A stretch of 64,000 nt of DNA from Solirubrobacteraceae bacterium. Lineage in GTDB: Bacteria; Actinomycetota; Thermoleophilia; Solirubrobacterales; Solirubrobacteraceae. Positions within the stretch are counted from its first letter, which is position 1, and the number at the start of each line of letters is the position of its first letter. The translations under genes and the position numbers were made by a program. Shown here piece by piece: positions 33,469 through 42,319 of this stretch. A model generated the notes under the pieces. It did not search any database. It was not told the origin of the DNA and saw only the letters and a list, made by a program, of their open reading frames with translations. Location of the stretch: positions 1 to 64,000 of the forward strand of contig JANJTP010000016.1 in NCBI GenBank assembly GCA_024711025.1. The letters run 5' to 3'.

Positions 33469-33484
33469 CGTGGCAGGCCACGAT
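33467..33484. promoter_or_regulatory. Inverted repeat over the thiD start
   Basis: ATCGTGGC-AG-GCCACGAT is a perfect 8-bp inverted repeat with a 2-nt centre. Its left arm overlaps the thiD ATG. It could be a protein operator; as RNA the loop would need to open one or two pairs. Confidence 0.35.
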
Positions 33485-33521
33485 AGGCGTCGCGGCAGAC
33501 GCGCCCAATGCTGCCCCCCGC

Positions 33522-34646
33522 TCATCGCGTAGCTCGCGCGTAGCGTCCGCCGGAACGGCGCTCGACCAGCCCGAGCAGCTCGAGGCGCGTCAGCCTCGCC
33601 AGCACCTTGCGCACCTCCTCGGGCGTGGCCGCGTTGGCGTCGACGGTGTCGCGCCCGCCGTCGATCGACGCCAGCAGCGCCCCGAGCTCGGGCTCGAGAT
33701 CGACCGCGAACGCCGTCCCCGAATCGCTCTCGGTCCGGTTGTGGCCGATCCCGAAGAGATCGTCGAGCACGTCCGCGACGTCCCGCACCGGGTGCGCGCC
33801 GTCTCGCAGCAGGGCGTTGGCGCCGGTGCTGCGCCACGCGAGGGGAGAGCCCGGCACCGCTCCCACCTCACGCCCCAGATCCATCGCGATCTCGGCTGTG
33901 ATCAGCGAGCCCGAGCGCTCGGCCGCTTCGACGATGACCGCCATCCGCGCGAGTGCCGCGATGATCCGGTTACGCGCCGGGAACGCCCAGCGATGCGGGG
34001 CTGTTCCGGGCGGCAGCTCCGCAACGACCAGCGCCCGCTCGACCAGCTGCGCATGGAGGCGCGTCCGGCTCGGCGGATAGGCACGCTCTGGACCGCAGGC
34101 GAGCACGGCGACCGTCCGCCCTCCTCCGGCGAGCGCGCCCTCGTGGGCGGCGCCGTCGATCCCCAGCGCCATGCCGCTGACCACGGGCACGCCGACGGCC
34201 GACAGCCCGCGTGCCAGCGCGCGAGCGATGTCGCGGCCGTCAGGCGACGCCTTGCGGGCGCCGACGATCGCGACGACGTCTCCCCTCGCGCCATCGGGTC
34301 CGAGCAGCTCGTCCAGGCGATCCTCCGCGCCCTGGATGTACAGCACCGAGGGCGGGTCCGACAGGTCGAGCAACGCTCGGGGATAGCGCCGAGCATGACG
34401 GCACAGCGCCCCCGCACCGGTCGACCGCCAGCTCCGGCGCGACGCGGCCGCGTCGAAGTCGCGCCAGGCACGCAGGAGATCCGCTCTCCGTCGCCCCGCG
34501 AGCGCGTCGATCAGCTGCAGGTCGGTCAGCGCCAGCACCTCTCGGATCGCGCTCCGATCCGCGCGGCGGAGCTCGAGATGGCCGGCTAGGCGCGCGATGA
34601 GCCACGAGCGACGCAGGCAGTCGTCGCAAGCCTCCCAGGGCATCAC
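33522..34646 (-). CDS. dprA: DNA-processing protein DprA
   Basis: DprA protects incoming single strands and loads RecA during transformation. The 374 residues have an N-terminal helical part with a [10 protein letters not shown] segment (7-16), the Rossmann-like DprA core ([20 protein letters not shown], then [31 protein letters not shown] and [14 protein letters not shown]), and a C-terminal winged-helix-like part ([20 protein letters not shown]). The ATG overlaps the comM stop by 4 bases. Confidence 0.94.
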   Translation of the reverse strand: MMPWEACDDCLRRSWLIARLAGHLELRRADRSAIREVLALTDLQLIDALAGRRRADLLRAWRDFDAAASRRSWRSTGAGALCRHARRYPRALLDLSDPPSVLYIQGAEDRLDELLGPDGARGDVVAIVGARKASPDGRDIARALARGLSAVGVPVVSGMALGIDGAAHEGALAGGGRTVAVLACGPERAYPPSRTRLHAQLVERALVVAELPPGTAPHRWAFPARNRIIAALARMAVIVEAAERSGSLITAEIAMDLGREVGAVPGSPLAWRSTGANALLRDGAHPVRDVADVLDDLFGIGHNRTESDSGTAFAVDLEPELGALLASIDGGRDTVDANAATPEEVRKVLARLTRLELLGLVERRSGGRYARATR

Positions 34647-36154
34647 GCCGCGAGCCTCGCGAGCCGCTCGCGGCCGGAGCGATATTGCAGCGCCTGACCG
34701 AGGTGCTCGTCGTCGACCCGCTCGACGTCGTCCAGGTCGGCGATCGTACGCGCCAGCCGCAGCGCTCTTTCGCGCCCGCGGGCGCTCAGCCCGTCGCGGT
34801 CGTAGGCGTCGCGCAGGAGTCGCCGGGCCGACGAGGTCGGACGCGCCGCATCCACCAGTTGCCGACCTCGCAGCTCGGCGTTCAGCAGCCCCCGCGCCGC
34901 CTGGCGCTCACGTGCCGCGCCGACCCGCTCTCGCACCAGCGCCGAGGTCGTCGCCGGCGGCGCGAGGAGCTCGATCCCGGTCGGCCGCGGAACATCGACC
35001 AGCAGGTCGACGCGGTCGAGCAGCGGGCCGCTGAGTCGCCGCTCGTGACGACGCAGCTCGGCCTCGCCGCAGCTGCAGGCCGAACCTGTGCGCCCGCACG
35101 GACAGGGGTTCGTCGCCGCGACGAGCATGAAGCGCGAGGGGAAGCGGGCGACGCGCTGCCCGCGCACGATCGCCACGGCACCGTCCTCCAGCGGCTGACG
35201 CAGCGCCTCCAGTGCGCGGCGGTCGAACTCCGAGAGCTCGTCGAGAAACAAGATTCCGCGATGGGCGAGCGTCACCTCGCCCGGCGCCGGAGGCGATCCG
35301 CCGCCGACCAGCCCCACTGCCGAGATCGTGTGGTGAGGCGCGCGGAAGGGCGGCTGCGTGACGAGCCCCGCATCCCGCCTGAGCCCCGCGATCCCCTGGA
35401 TCCGCGTCACCTCCAGCGCCGCCGCCCCGTGAAGCGGCGGCAGGATCGACGGGATGCGGCGAGCGAGCATCGTCTTGCCGGTGCCCGGCGGTCCCGTCAG
35501 CAGCAGGTTGTGTCCCCCGGAGGCCGCGACGCTGATCGCCTCGATCGCATGCCGCTGGCCACGGACGTCGGCAAGGTCCGGGGCGACATCGGTGCGCGGA
35601 TCGGGCGATCCGCCGCCATCGTCGACCGGGCAGGCCGGCGGTCGCGCAGGGTCGAGGGCTTCGGCCAGGCGCGCGAGAGATGGCACGCCGAGCGCCGCGA
35701 CGTCCGGCACCAGGCTCGCTTCGCTCACCTGCTCGCACGCCACGAGCACGCCGTCGAGGCCGGCCGAACGAGCGCCCTCCGCCGCGGCGAGCGCGCCGCG
35801 ACACGGACGCACCTCCCCGCCGAGCGACAGCTCGCCGATGACCGCCAGAGGCGCGAGCGCCGCGGCCGGGATCTGACCGCTCGCCGCGAGGATCGCGCAT
35901 GCGATGGCGAGGTCCAGACCGGGCCCGACCTTACGCAGGTGCGCCGGCGCGAGATTGACGGTGACGCGTCGCAGCGGGAACTCGTAGCCGCTGTTCAGCA
36001 GCGCCGCCCGGACCCGCTCGCGCGCCTCGCTGACGGCGCGATCGCCGAGCCCGACGATCGTGAACGCCGGCAGCCCCGGACGCAGATCCGCCTCGACGCT
36101 TACCGCGTGAGGCTCCAGGCCATCGATGACGAACGTCGTGACGCAGGCGAGCAT
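34643..36154 (-). CDS. comM: ComM/YifB-family Mg-chelatase-like AAA ATPase
   Basis: Helicase-like AAA protein that helps branch migration during transformation. It has 503 residues from the ATG at 36152-36154. The N-terminal ChlI domain starts MLACVTTFVIDGLEPHAVSV and includes VNLAPAHLRKVGPGLDLAIA. The AAA core has Walker A TGPPGTGKTMLARRIP, Walker B RGILFLDELSEFDRRALEAL and the CPCG...CSC cysteine pair typical of ChlI proteins. The C-terminal Mg-chelatase domain closes with VDDEHLGQALQYRSG. It overlaps dprA by 4 bases; with yraN it forms the usual competence group. Confidence 0.94.
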   Translation of the reverse strand: MLACVTTFVIDGLEPHAVSVEADLRPGLPAFTIVGLGDRAVSEARERVRAALLNSGYEFPLRRVTVNLAPAHLRKVGPGLDLAIACAILAASGQIPAAALAPLAVIGELSLGGEVRPCRGALAAAEGARSAGLDGVLVACEQVSEASLVPDVAALGVPSLARLAEALDPARPPACPVDDGGGSPDPRTDVAPDLADVRGQRHAIEAISVAASGGHNLLLTGPPGTGKTMLARRIPSILPPLHGAAALEVTRIQGIAGLRRDAGLVTQPPFRAPHHTISAVGLVGGGSPPAPGEVTLAHRGILFLDELSEFDRRALEALRQPLEDGAVAIVRGQRVARFPSRFMLVAATNPCPCGRTGSACSCGEAELRRHERRLSGPLLDRVDLLVDVPRPTGIELLAPPATTSALVRERVGAARERQAARGLLNAELRGRQLVDAARPTSSARRLLRDAYDRDGLSARGRERALRLARTIADLDDVERVDDEHLGQALQYRSGRERLARLAA

Positions 36155-36321
36155 GCGGCGGAACGTAAGGACGGGCAGGTGACGAGACGAGGCCGTGACA
36201 GCGGCGCAGCTGCACCGCAACCGCGCGTGCGAGACGGCTCCCGCTCGCGATCGTCCGTCCCGTCACGATGCCGTGCGCGTGAAGCCGCGCACGCCGTGCT
36301 GCGTTGTCACACGGCCGGACA

Positions 36322-36327
36322 TAGCGT
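36322..36327 (+). promoter_or_regulatory. Candidate -10 box for yraN
   Basis: TAGCGT, 7 nt before the GTG at 36335, leaderless spacing. Confidence 0.4.
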
Positions 36328-36334
36328 CGCGAGC

Positions 36335-36712
36335 GTGCCATCCGATCCCCGCCACCACCTCGGCCGCCTCGGAGAGAGGCTCGCCGAGGAGCACTTCGCA
36401 CGACTCGGCTTCCACGCGCTCGACCGCAACCACCGCACGCGCTTCGGCGAGCTGGACCTCGTCCTGTTCGACGGCCGCACCCTCGTCTTCGCCGAGGTCA
36501 AGACGCGCCGCGCGGGTGCGCGGGGCGAGGGCGCTCCATGGGAGGCGCTGCACGAACGCAAGCGCCGCCAGGTCCGCCGGATGGCGCGGGCTTACCTGGT
36601 CGAGAGGCCGGGACGACCGGTCGCCGCGGAGATCAGGTTCGACGCGGTGGGGGTCGTGATCGACGCCCGCGGCCGGCTGGCGCGCCTCGACCACCTCGAG
36701 GCCGCGTTCTGA
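36335..36712 (+). CDS. yraN: UPF0102 family endonuclease-like protein YraN
   Basis: A 125-residue protein with the restriction-endonuclease-like fold. It starts VPSDPRHHLGRLGERLAEEH (GTG at 36335). The core GELDLVLFDGRTLVFAEVKTRR holds the Asp and the E-x-K metal/catalytic pattern (split for length: GELDLVLFDGR, LVFAEVKT). WEALHERKRRQVRRMARAYL is a conserved helix. Nuclease activity is not firmly proven in the family. In many actinobacteria it lies next to comM and dprA, here divergent from them. Confidence 0.9.
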   Translation: MPSDPRHHLGRLGERLAEEHFARLGFHALDRNHRTRFGELDLVLFDGRTLVFAEVKTRRAGARGEGAPWEALHERKRRQVRRMARAYLVERPGRPVAAEIRFDAVGVVIDARGRLARLDHLEAAF

Positions 36713-36837
36713 GCGGTGGCTCGTGCCGGCGGATCGCGAGCGCGAGGCGCGCTGCACGCGCACGAGCGGATCGAGCCCCAGGCGCTCGGTACAGGAGCAC
36801 GCCACGGCGAGCCCCGCGCGCTCACCGCGACTCGGGA

Positions 36838-37644
36838 TCAGAGCGCGAGCTGCTGGTACGCGGTCGACTGGAAGGACAGCCGATGCAGCGGCGAGACGCC
36901 CTGGCGCAGGATCGCGGCGCGGTGCTCGGGCGTCGAGTAACCGACATGAGCGGCGAACTCCCAGCCGGGATGCAGCTCGTCGGCACGCCGCATGAAGCGA
37001 TCGCGCGACACCTTCGCCAGGATCGACGCGGCAGCGATGGCGGCGCTCGTCGCGTCGCCATTGACGATCGCACGCTGCTCGTGCTCCATCGCCGGCACCG
37101 CGAACCCGTCAACGAGGCACACGCACCCCGGTCTGGCGACGCGGATCAGCGCGTCGCGCAGCGCCGCGAGGTTCGTGCGGTGCAGGCCGCGCGAATCGAT
37201 CCCGCCTGCGCAGCGCGAGACGATCGCGACCTTCGCCGCGACACGCATGACGACCGGGAACAGCGCCTCGCGAGCCGCCTCGTCGTGCTGCTTGGAGTCG
37301 TTGAGCTCGGCGAGCGCGCGGACCTCGCGCGGACCGATCCGCTCGAGGTCCAGCAGCACGGCAGCGGCGACGAGTGGCCCGGCTAGGCAGCCGCGGCCCG
37401 CCTCGTCGGCGCCGGCGACCCACCGCACTCCCAGTCGGCGGTCGAACTCGAGCAGCCGGCGACCGATCGTCCGGCGCCGGCGACGGCGCCTGCCCGCGGC
37501 CCCCGTGACGTCGGCGTCGCCCGCGTCGCCGGCGCTGCCGGCAGCGTCCGCGGTGTTGTCCGTGTCGACGCTGCCCATGACGCCCTCGCCCTCGGCCTCG
37601 GCTGTCCCGGCGCCCTCCGAGGCCGTCACGACACCCGGCTCCAT
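36838..37644 (-). CDS. rnhB: Ribonuclease HII with acidic N-terminal extension
   Basis: Removes ribonucleotides from DNA. It has 268 residues, with a normal catalytic part from ~72: the first acidic pair in VAGADEAGRGCLAGPLVAAA, then LNDSKQHDEAAREALF, VDGFAVPAMEHEQRAIVNGD and HPGWEFAAHVGYSTPEHRAA. Residues 1-~50 are rich in Gly, Ala, Asp and Thr and are followed by a run of arginines, probably disordered. The ATG at 37642-37644 is 16 bp after the lepB stop. The extension could be shorter if an internal ATG (MGSVDTDN) is used. Confidence 0.9.
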   Translation of the reverse strand: MEPGVVTASEGAGTAEAEGEGVMGSVDTDNTADAAGSAGDAGDADVTGAAGRRRRRRRTIGRRLLEFDRRLGVRWVAGADEAGRGCLAGPLVAAAVLLDLERIGPREVRALAELNDSKQHDEAAREALFPVVMRVAAKVAIVSRCAGGIDSRGLHRTNLAALRDALIRVARPGCVCLVDGFAVPAMEHEQRAIVNGDATSAAIAAASILAKVSRDRFMRRADELHPGWEFAAHVGYSTPEHRAAILRQGVSPLHRLSFQSTAYQQLAL

Positions 37645-37660
37645 CGGGCGCGGATCGTCC

Positions 37661-38293
37661 TCAGAGGAGCCCGATGCGATCGGGCGGCCAGTAGCTGGCG
37701 AAGGCCTTGCCGATGATCCAGGACTCGGGCACGGGGCCCCAGAAGCGGCTGTCGTCGGAGGCGCCACGGTTGTCGCCCATCATGAAGTAGTGACCGGGTG
37801 GAACCGTGATCGGGCGCGGAAAGTCGCAGCCGGCGCCAACCTGGCCGCCGCACGTGTCGCTGATGAACGGCTCCCGCGCCGGTCGTCCGTTACGGATCAC
37901 GCGCCCGTCGCGGATCGCGATCGTGTCGCCCGGTGCGCCCACGACGCGCTTGATGAACGTCACCTTGGCCTTGCGATCCGTCGGCCTGTCGCATGCGGCG
38001 CCGCGCACGGGGCGCTCGCCGCACTGCGTGCCTTCACCCGACTCGGCCCCTACCGGCGGGTTGAAGACGACGACGTCGCCGACCGCCGGGGAGCCGAAGC
38101 GCGAGCCGATCCGGTTCACCAGAACCCGCTCACCGACCTCGAGGGTCGGGACCATCGACTCGCTCGGGATCCGGTAGGGCTTGACGAGGAACGCCTGGAT
38201 GCCCAGCGCCAAGCCCAGCGCGACGGCGACGATTACGACGAGCTCGAGCAGCGAGCTCCCGCGAGAGCTCCCCTGCGAGCCCCCTCGGCTCAC
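37661..38293 (-). CDS. lepB: Signal peptidase I
   Basis: Membrane protease that cuts signal peptides from exported proteins, 210 residues. One N-terminal TM helix ([20 protein letters not shown]) precedes the catalytic domain. The nucleophile Ser is in [15 protein letters not shown] and the general-base Lys in [14 protein letters not shown]. The closing box is [16 protein letters not shown]. It lies in the rplS-lepB-rnhB string with a 4-base overlap to rplS. Confidence 0.95.
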   Translation of the reverse strand: MSRGGSQGSSRGSSLLELVVIVAVALGLALGIQAFLVKPYRIPSESMVPTLEVGERVLVNRIGSRFGSPAVGDVVVFNPPVGAESGEGTQCGERPVRGAACDRPTDRKAKVTFIKRVVGAPGDTIAIRDGRVIRNGRPAREPFISDTCGGQVGAGCDFPRPITVPPGHYFMMGDNRGASDDSRFWGPVPESWIIGKAFASYWPPDRIGLL

Positions 38294-38826
38294 GCCTGCT
38301 CGCCGGCGTCCTCGTCGGGCGCCCCGCCGGAGCCTGGGGCATCGTCGGCGACCGGCTGGTCACCGGCGGATGTGTCCGCAGCTGCCGCGGTCGCGGGCGC
38401 CTGGGGCTCGACGGCCTCCGGCTCGGCGACGGCCTCGGGCTCCTCGTACAGCAGGCCGGGGACCACCTCTTCCTCCGGACCGACGTAGCGGCGCTCGGGC
38501 ACACGAGCGCGCTTGCCCACGCGGTCGCGCAGGTAGTAGAGCTTGGCGCGCCGGACGTCGCCGCGAGCAGCGACATCGATCTTCTCGATCTTCGGGGAGT
38601 GCACCGGGAACGTACGCTCGACGCCGACGCCGAACGACTGCTTGCGCACGGTGAAGGTCTCGCGGGCCCCGTGGCCCTGGCGCTTGATGACGATCCCCTC
38701 GAAGACCTGGGTTCGCCTGCGCGTCCCCTCGACCACCTGGAAGTGGACCTTGACGCGGTCGCCCGGGGCGAACCTGGGGACTCGGCGCAGCTGGGCGCGC
38801 TCGAGAGTGTCGATGACGGTGCTCAT
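38290..38826 (-). CDS. rplS: 50S ribosomal protein L19 with acidic C-terminal tail
   Basis: Large-subunit protein at the 30S interface. Residues 1-~118 are standard L19: [60 protein letters not shown] and [18 protein letters not shown]. The last ~55 residues are an acidic, Ala/Pro-rich extension absent from most L19 proteins. A 10-bp hairpin sits in the leader. The stop overlaps lepB by 4 bases. Confidence 0.96.
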   Translation of the reverse strand: MSTVIDTLERAQLRRVPRFAPGDRVKVHFQVVEGTRRRTQVFEGIVIKRQGHGARETFTVRKQSFGVGVERTFPVHSPKIEKIDVAARGDVRRAKLYYLRDRVGKRARVPERRYVGPEEEVVPGLLYEEPEAVAEPEAVEPQAPATAAAADTSAGDQPVADDAPGSGGAPDEDAGEQA

Positions 38827-38863
38827 GGCGTGAAGGGACGCGCGGGGACGTGGGCCGAGGAGA

Positions 38864-38889
38864 CGGCTGCGTCGTGTCTGACGCAGCCG
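38864..38889 (-). terminator. Hairpin between trmD and rplS
   Basis: A perfect 10-bp stem CGGCTGCGTC/GACGCAGCCG with a 6-nt loop, 38 nt upstream of rplS and 27 bp after trmD. There is no T-run. It may be a terminator after trmD, or part of an L19 leader that controls rplS. Confidence 0.5.
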
Positions 38890-38915
38890 GATGAGAGGCG
38901 CTCCGCGCGGACGGC

Positions 38916-39620
38916 TCAGGATAGCGGAGAGCCGCCGCCGACCGCCCCACGCTCGCGGCTCCGCGCCCGCCGCCAGCGACGGATCTCCTCGTGGTGGCCG
39001 GAGAGCAGCACCTCCGGGACCTTCCAGCCCCGGTGCACGGCAGGGCGCGTGTAATGCGGGTACTCCGGGTCGCCGCCCAGCGCGGGGCTGAACGACTCCT
39101 CGCTCGCGGAGTCTGGATGTCCGAGCGCACCGGGCAGCTTGCGCAGCACCGCGTCGCAGACGACCATCGCGGCAAGCTCGCCGCCTGCCAGGACATAGCG
39201 GCCGATCGACACCGCATCGCTGCAGAAGTGCTGGACGATGCGCTCGTCGAACCCCTCGTAGCGTCCGCAGAGCAGCGTCAGCGCGTGCTCGGCAGCCAGC
39301 TCGCCGACGAGCGCCTCGTCGAGCATCCGCCCGCCGGGGGTCAGCGCGATGACACGCCGCTCGCGCTGCAGCTCGACCGGGTCGACCCCGTAGTACGAGC
39401 GCAGCGCCTGGTCCATGACATCGACGCGGAGAACCATCCCCGCGCCTCCGCCGAACGGCGTGTCGTCGACCTGCCCGCCGCTCAGCGGCGTGTGTTCCCG
39501 CGGGTTCATCGTGCGCAGCTCATGCCCGGCGGCCTCGGCGTTGGCGACGTGCCGCTGTCCGCGAAACCAGTCGAACCACTGCGGGAAGAGCGTGACAACG
39601 TCGATCTGCACGCCGGACAT
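38916..39620 (-). CDS. trmD: tRNA (guanine-N1-)-methyltransferase
   Basis: SPOUT methyltransferase that makes m1G37 in tRNAs and prevents frameshifts, 234 residues. Motifs: [52 protein letters not shown] and the knot [20 protein letters not shown], then [20 protein letters not shown] and the C-terminal [20 protein letters not shown]. It stands between rimM and rplS as in most bacteria. Confidence 0.96.
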   Translation of the reverse strand: MSGVQIDVVTLFPQWFDWFRGQRHVANAEAAGHELRTMNPREHTPLSGGQVDDTPFGGGAGMVLRVDVMDQALRSYYGVDPVELQRERRVIALTPGGRMLDEALVGELAAEHALTLLCGRYEGFDERIVQHFCSDAVSIGRYVLAGGELAAMVVCDAVLRKLPGALGHPDSASEESFSPALGGDPEYPHYTRPAVHRGWKVPEVLLSGHHEEIRRWRRARSRERGAVGGGSPLS

Positions 39621-39665
39621 CCTCGCGCACCCGCACTCGGCGGGGCGATGCGGCCCCCCGAGCCG

Positions 39666-40217
39666 CTACGACGGCGGTCGCGGCGGCCGCCGCTGCGCCG
39701 GGTCCGGCGCGACCGTCGGCGCGACGCCCAGGAACTCCAGATCCACGTCGATCACCCCGGCCTCGACGTCGACGGCGCGCACCGCGTCGCGCACCAGCGG
39801 CACGAGCAGCTGACCGCCGTCGGCTACCTCGACCTCGAGCGCCTCGCACGACGGCAGCGCCAGAAGCCCGCGCACGACGCCCACCTCGACCGTCGCGTCC
39901 ATCACCAGACAGCCCTCGAGCTCCTCGGCCCACCACTCGTCCGGGCCGAGCGGTGGAGTCTCGGAGCGCAGCCGTGTCAGAGCGGCACCGCGCAGGGCCT
40001 CGACGGCGGCGCGATCGCCGACGCCCTCGACGCGCACGATCGGCCGCTCGTCCGTGCCGGCGCGACGCTCGATCCGCGTCTCACGCTCGCCGACGCGCAG
40101 GCTCTCGCCGAGCAGCAGCAGGTCGCCGCGCGGTTGCGTCACGTGGAAGCTCCCGTCAAGGCCGTGTGGGCGTCCGACCCGGCCGACCGGGAGCCACGGC
40201 GAAAGCTCGCGCGCCAC
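39666..40217 (-). CDS. rimM: 16S rRNA processing protein RimM
   Basis: Assists 30S head assembly around S19, 183 residues. The N-terminal beta-barrel starts PWLPVGRVGRPHGLDGSFHV and includes VRVEGVGDRAAVEALRGAAL. The PRC-like C-terminal half has PDEWWAEELEGCLVMD and VPLVRDAVRAVDVEAGVIDV. The tail is short and proline/arginine rich. It starts 10 bp after the KH-domain gene. Confidence 0.93.
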   Translation of the reverse strand: MARELSPWLPVGRVGRPHGLDGSFHVTQPRGDLLLLGESLRVGERETRIERRAGTDERPIVRVEGVGDRAAVEALRGAALTRLRSETPPLGPDEWWAEELEGCLVMDATVEVGVVRGLLALPSCEALEVEVADGGQLLVPLVRDAVRAVDVEAGVIDVDLEFLGVAPTVAPDPAQRRPPRPPS

Positions 40218-40227
40218 CGCGCGCCCC

Positions 40228-40461
40228 TCAGTCGACGATGTCGATCAGCACGCGGCGGTTCTCCTTGACCGCCGCCGCCTTGACGACAGCCCGCAGCGCG
40301 TTGGCGGTCCGGCCACCGCGGCCGATGACCTTCCCGTAGTCGTCGTCGTCAACCGAGAGCTCGAGCACGACGGTTCCATCGTCCTCCTCGAACTGCTCGA
40401 CCGCGACGGAGTCGGGCTCGTCGACCAGCAGCCGCGCGAGGTCCTCGAGCAGCTCGCGCAT
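40228..40461 (-). CDS. khpA: KH-domain RNA-binding protein KhpA
   Basis: A 77-residue single KH domain protein, normally placed between rpsP and rimM. The GxxG loop is in DDDYGKVIGRGGRTANALRA (residues ~40-59), and the end is VLIDIVD. KhpA proteins bind RNA, often with KhpB, and affect division and small-RNA metabolism in Gram-positives. Confidence 0.92.
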   Translation of the reverse strand: MRELLEDLARLLVDEPDSVAVEQFEEDDGTVVLELSVDDDDYGKVIGRGGRTANALRAVVKAAAVKENRRVLIDIVD

Positions 40462-40472
40462 CGTCGCAGCGC

Positions 40473-40718
40473 TCAGGTCGCGATGCCCTGCGTGCGCAGG
40501 AGCTTGCGGACCTGGTCGGTCGGCTGGGCGCCCTTCGCGAGCCAGTCGCGCACGCGCTCCTCGTCGATCGTGATCGTCGAGGGACTCGTCTGGGCGTTGT
40601 ACTGGCCCACGACCTCGATGAACCGCCCGTCGCGCGGGGAGCGCTGGTCGGCGGCGACGACGCGCCAGATCGGGTTCTTCTTGCCGCCCACGCGAGTGAG
40701 CCTCAGTCGTACGGCCAC
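40473..40718 (-). CDS. rpsP: 30S ribosomal protein S16
   Basis: Small-subunit assembly protein, 81 residues. It starts VAVRLRLTRVGGKKNPIWRV with a GTG at 40716-40718 and a GAGAGG site 5 nt upstream, then DGRFIEVVGQYNAQTSPSTI and DWLAKGAQPTDQVRKLLRTQ. A longer upstream frame (to 40802) would not match the family. A 28-bp near copy of its sequence occurs at 62031-62058. Confidence 0.96.
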   Translation of the reverse strand: MAVRLRLTRVGGKKNPIWRVVAADQRSPRDGRFIEVVGQYNAQTSPSTITIDEERVRDWLAKGAQPTDQVRKLLRTQGIAT

Positions 40719-40847
40719 GGGTTCCTCTCGGACTTCAGGGAAAAGCTCGGCTGTGAGGGTAGCGAAGCCGGCACGGGCACGGACGGCGAGTCTCGCCTCC
40801 ACGGGCGCGGACGGCGAGTCTCGCGGCTGTGGGGACGCCCGGCGCCC

Positions 40848-42182
40848 TCAGCGAGCCTGTCGCATCAGCGCGCCGATGTCGGGCATCTTGCCGCGCCCGA
40901 TCTGGCGCATCAGCTTGCGCATCTGGTCGAACTGCTTGATCAGCTGTCCGACCTGCTGGACGCTGGTGCCGGAGCCACGGGCGATGCGCAGGCGGCGCGA
41001 GCCCTTGATCAGCTCCGGCCGGCGGCGCTCGTCCGGCGTCATCGAGCGGATGATCGCCTCGACGCGGTCGAGCTCACGCTCGTCGACCTTCATGTTCTTG
41101 AGCTGGTGGCCGGCGAGCCCGGGCATCATTCCCAGCAGGCTCTGGAGGGGGCCCATGCGCCGCACCTGCGCCAGCTGGGCGAGGAAGTCCTCCAGCGTGA
41201 ACTCGTTGCGGCGCAGCTTGCGCTCGAGATCGCGCGCCTCGTCCTCGTCGTAGGCCTTCTGCGTCTTCTCGATCAGGCTCAGGACGTCGCCCATCCCGAG
41301 GATGCGCTGAGCCATGCGGTCGGGGTGGAAGCGCTCGAACTGCTCGATCCGCTCGCCGGTGCTCGCGAACAGGATCGGCTTGCCGGTCACGGCCTTGACG
41401 GACAGGGCCGCGCCACCGCGCGCGTCGCCGTCGAGCTTGGTCATCACGACCCCGTCGAACTGCACCGCCTGCGCGAACTGCTCGGCGACGTTGACGGCGT
41501 CCTGGCCGGTCATCGCGTCGACGACGAGCAGGACCTGCGTCGGGCGCGTCGCCTTGCGGATGCGCACGAGCTCGTCCATCAGGTCGGCATCGACGTGCAG
41601 CCGGCCGGCGGTGTCGACGATCAGGACGTCCTTGCCCTGCCGCTTGGCCTCGTCGAGCGCCCACGCCGCGATCTTCACCGGATCCTCGTCGGTGCCGCGC
41701 TCGTAGACGTCCGCCCCGGCGCGCTCGCCCATCGTCACGAGCTGCTCGACGGCGGCCGGACGGTAGACGTCGCACGCGGCGAGCGCCACCGACGAGCCGT
41801 GCTCCTCGCGCAGATGGCGGGCCAGCTTCGCGGCGGCCGTGGTCTTGCCGGAGCCCTGCAGGCCCGCCAGCAGCACGACCGTCGGTGGGCGCGACGCGAA
41901 GGCGATCCCCGCGGCCTCCCCGCCCATCAGGCTCGCCAGCTCCTCGTCGACGATCTTGACGACCTGCTGGCCGGGGTTGAGTCCGCCGACGACGTCGGCT
42001 CCCAGGCAGCGCTCCTTGACGGTCTTCGTGAACGCCTTGACGACCTTGAAGTTGACGTCCGCCTCGAGCAGCGCGAGGCGGATCTCGCGCATCGCGCGGT
42101 CGACGTCCTCCCCCGTCAGCGTCCCGCGCGAGCGCAGGTCGGTGAGCGTCGCCTGGAGCTTCTCGGACAGCGCGTCGAACAC
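40848..42182 (-). CDS. ffh: Signal recognition particle GTPase Ffh
   Basis: Binds signal peptides of nascent membrane proteins and 4.5S RNA, 444 residues. The N domain (1-~85) is followed by the G domain with LLAGLQGSGKTTAAAKLARH, DVYRPAAVEQL, LIVDTAGRLHVDADLMDEL and VMTKLDGDARGGAALS. The M domain (from ~300) has RILGMGDVLSLIEKTQKAYD, SMTPDERRRPELIKGSRRLR and IARGSGTSVQQV. The GTG start is at 42180-42182. The end is short, without the long Met-rich tail. Confidence 0.96.
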   Translation of the reverse strand: MFDALSEKLQATLTDLRSRGTLTGEDVDRAMREIRLALLEADVNFKVVKAFTKTVKERCLGADVVGGLNPGQQVVKIVDEELASLMGGEAAGIAFASRPPTVVLLAGLQGSGKTTAAAKLARHLREEHGSSVALAACDVYRPAAVEQLVTMGERAGADVYERGTDEDPVKIAAWALDEAKRQGKDVLIVDTAGRLHVDADLMDELVRIRKATRPTQVLLVVDAMTGQDAVNVAEQFAQAVQFDGVVMTKLDGDARGGAALSVKAVTGKPILFASTGERIEQFERFHPDRMAQRILGMGDVLSLIEKTQKAYDEDEARDLERKLRRNEFTLEDFLAQLAQVRRMGPLQSLLGMMPGLAGHQLKNMKVDERELDRVEAIIRSMTPDERRRPELIKGSRRLRIARGSGTSVQQVGQLIKQFDQMRKLMRQIGRGKMPDIGALMRQAR

Positions 42183-42230
42183 GCCCGCAGTCTGACAGCC
42201 CGCCGATCGACTTCGGCCGGCGGTCGGGCT

Positions 42231-42319
42231 CTACTCGGGCTGTGACAGGGACCTACTCCGGCTGTGGCAGGGACCTACTCCGGCCATGGCCGGGGCTCGA
42301 CTCCGGCGGTGGCCGGGCT
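42231..42319. repeat. Four degenerate ~22-bp tandem repeats after the SPFH gene
   Basis: Units at 42231-42252, 42253-42274, 42275-42297 and 42298-42319 each begin ctactc or cgactc and continue cgggctgtg/cggccatgg. The next copy would start at 42320, where the same sequence forms the last codons and stop (Pro-Glu-stop) of the SPFH gene. The array looks like serial duplication of that gene's 3' end. Confidence 0.8.

Noticed and set aside
33469-33521. TPP riboswitch upstream of thiD
   Set aside because: The gap is 53 bp and lacks the thi-box sequence CTGAGA; only a short dyad is present.
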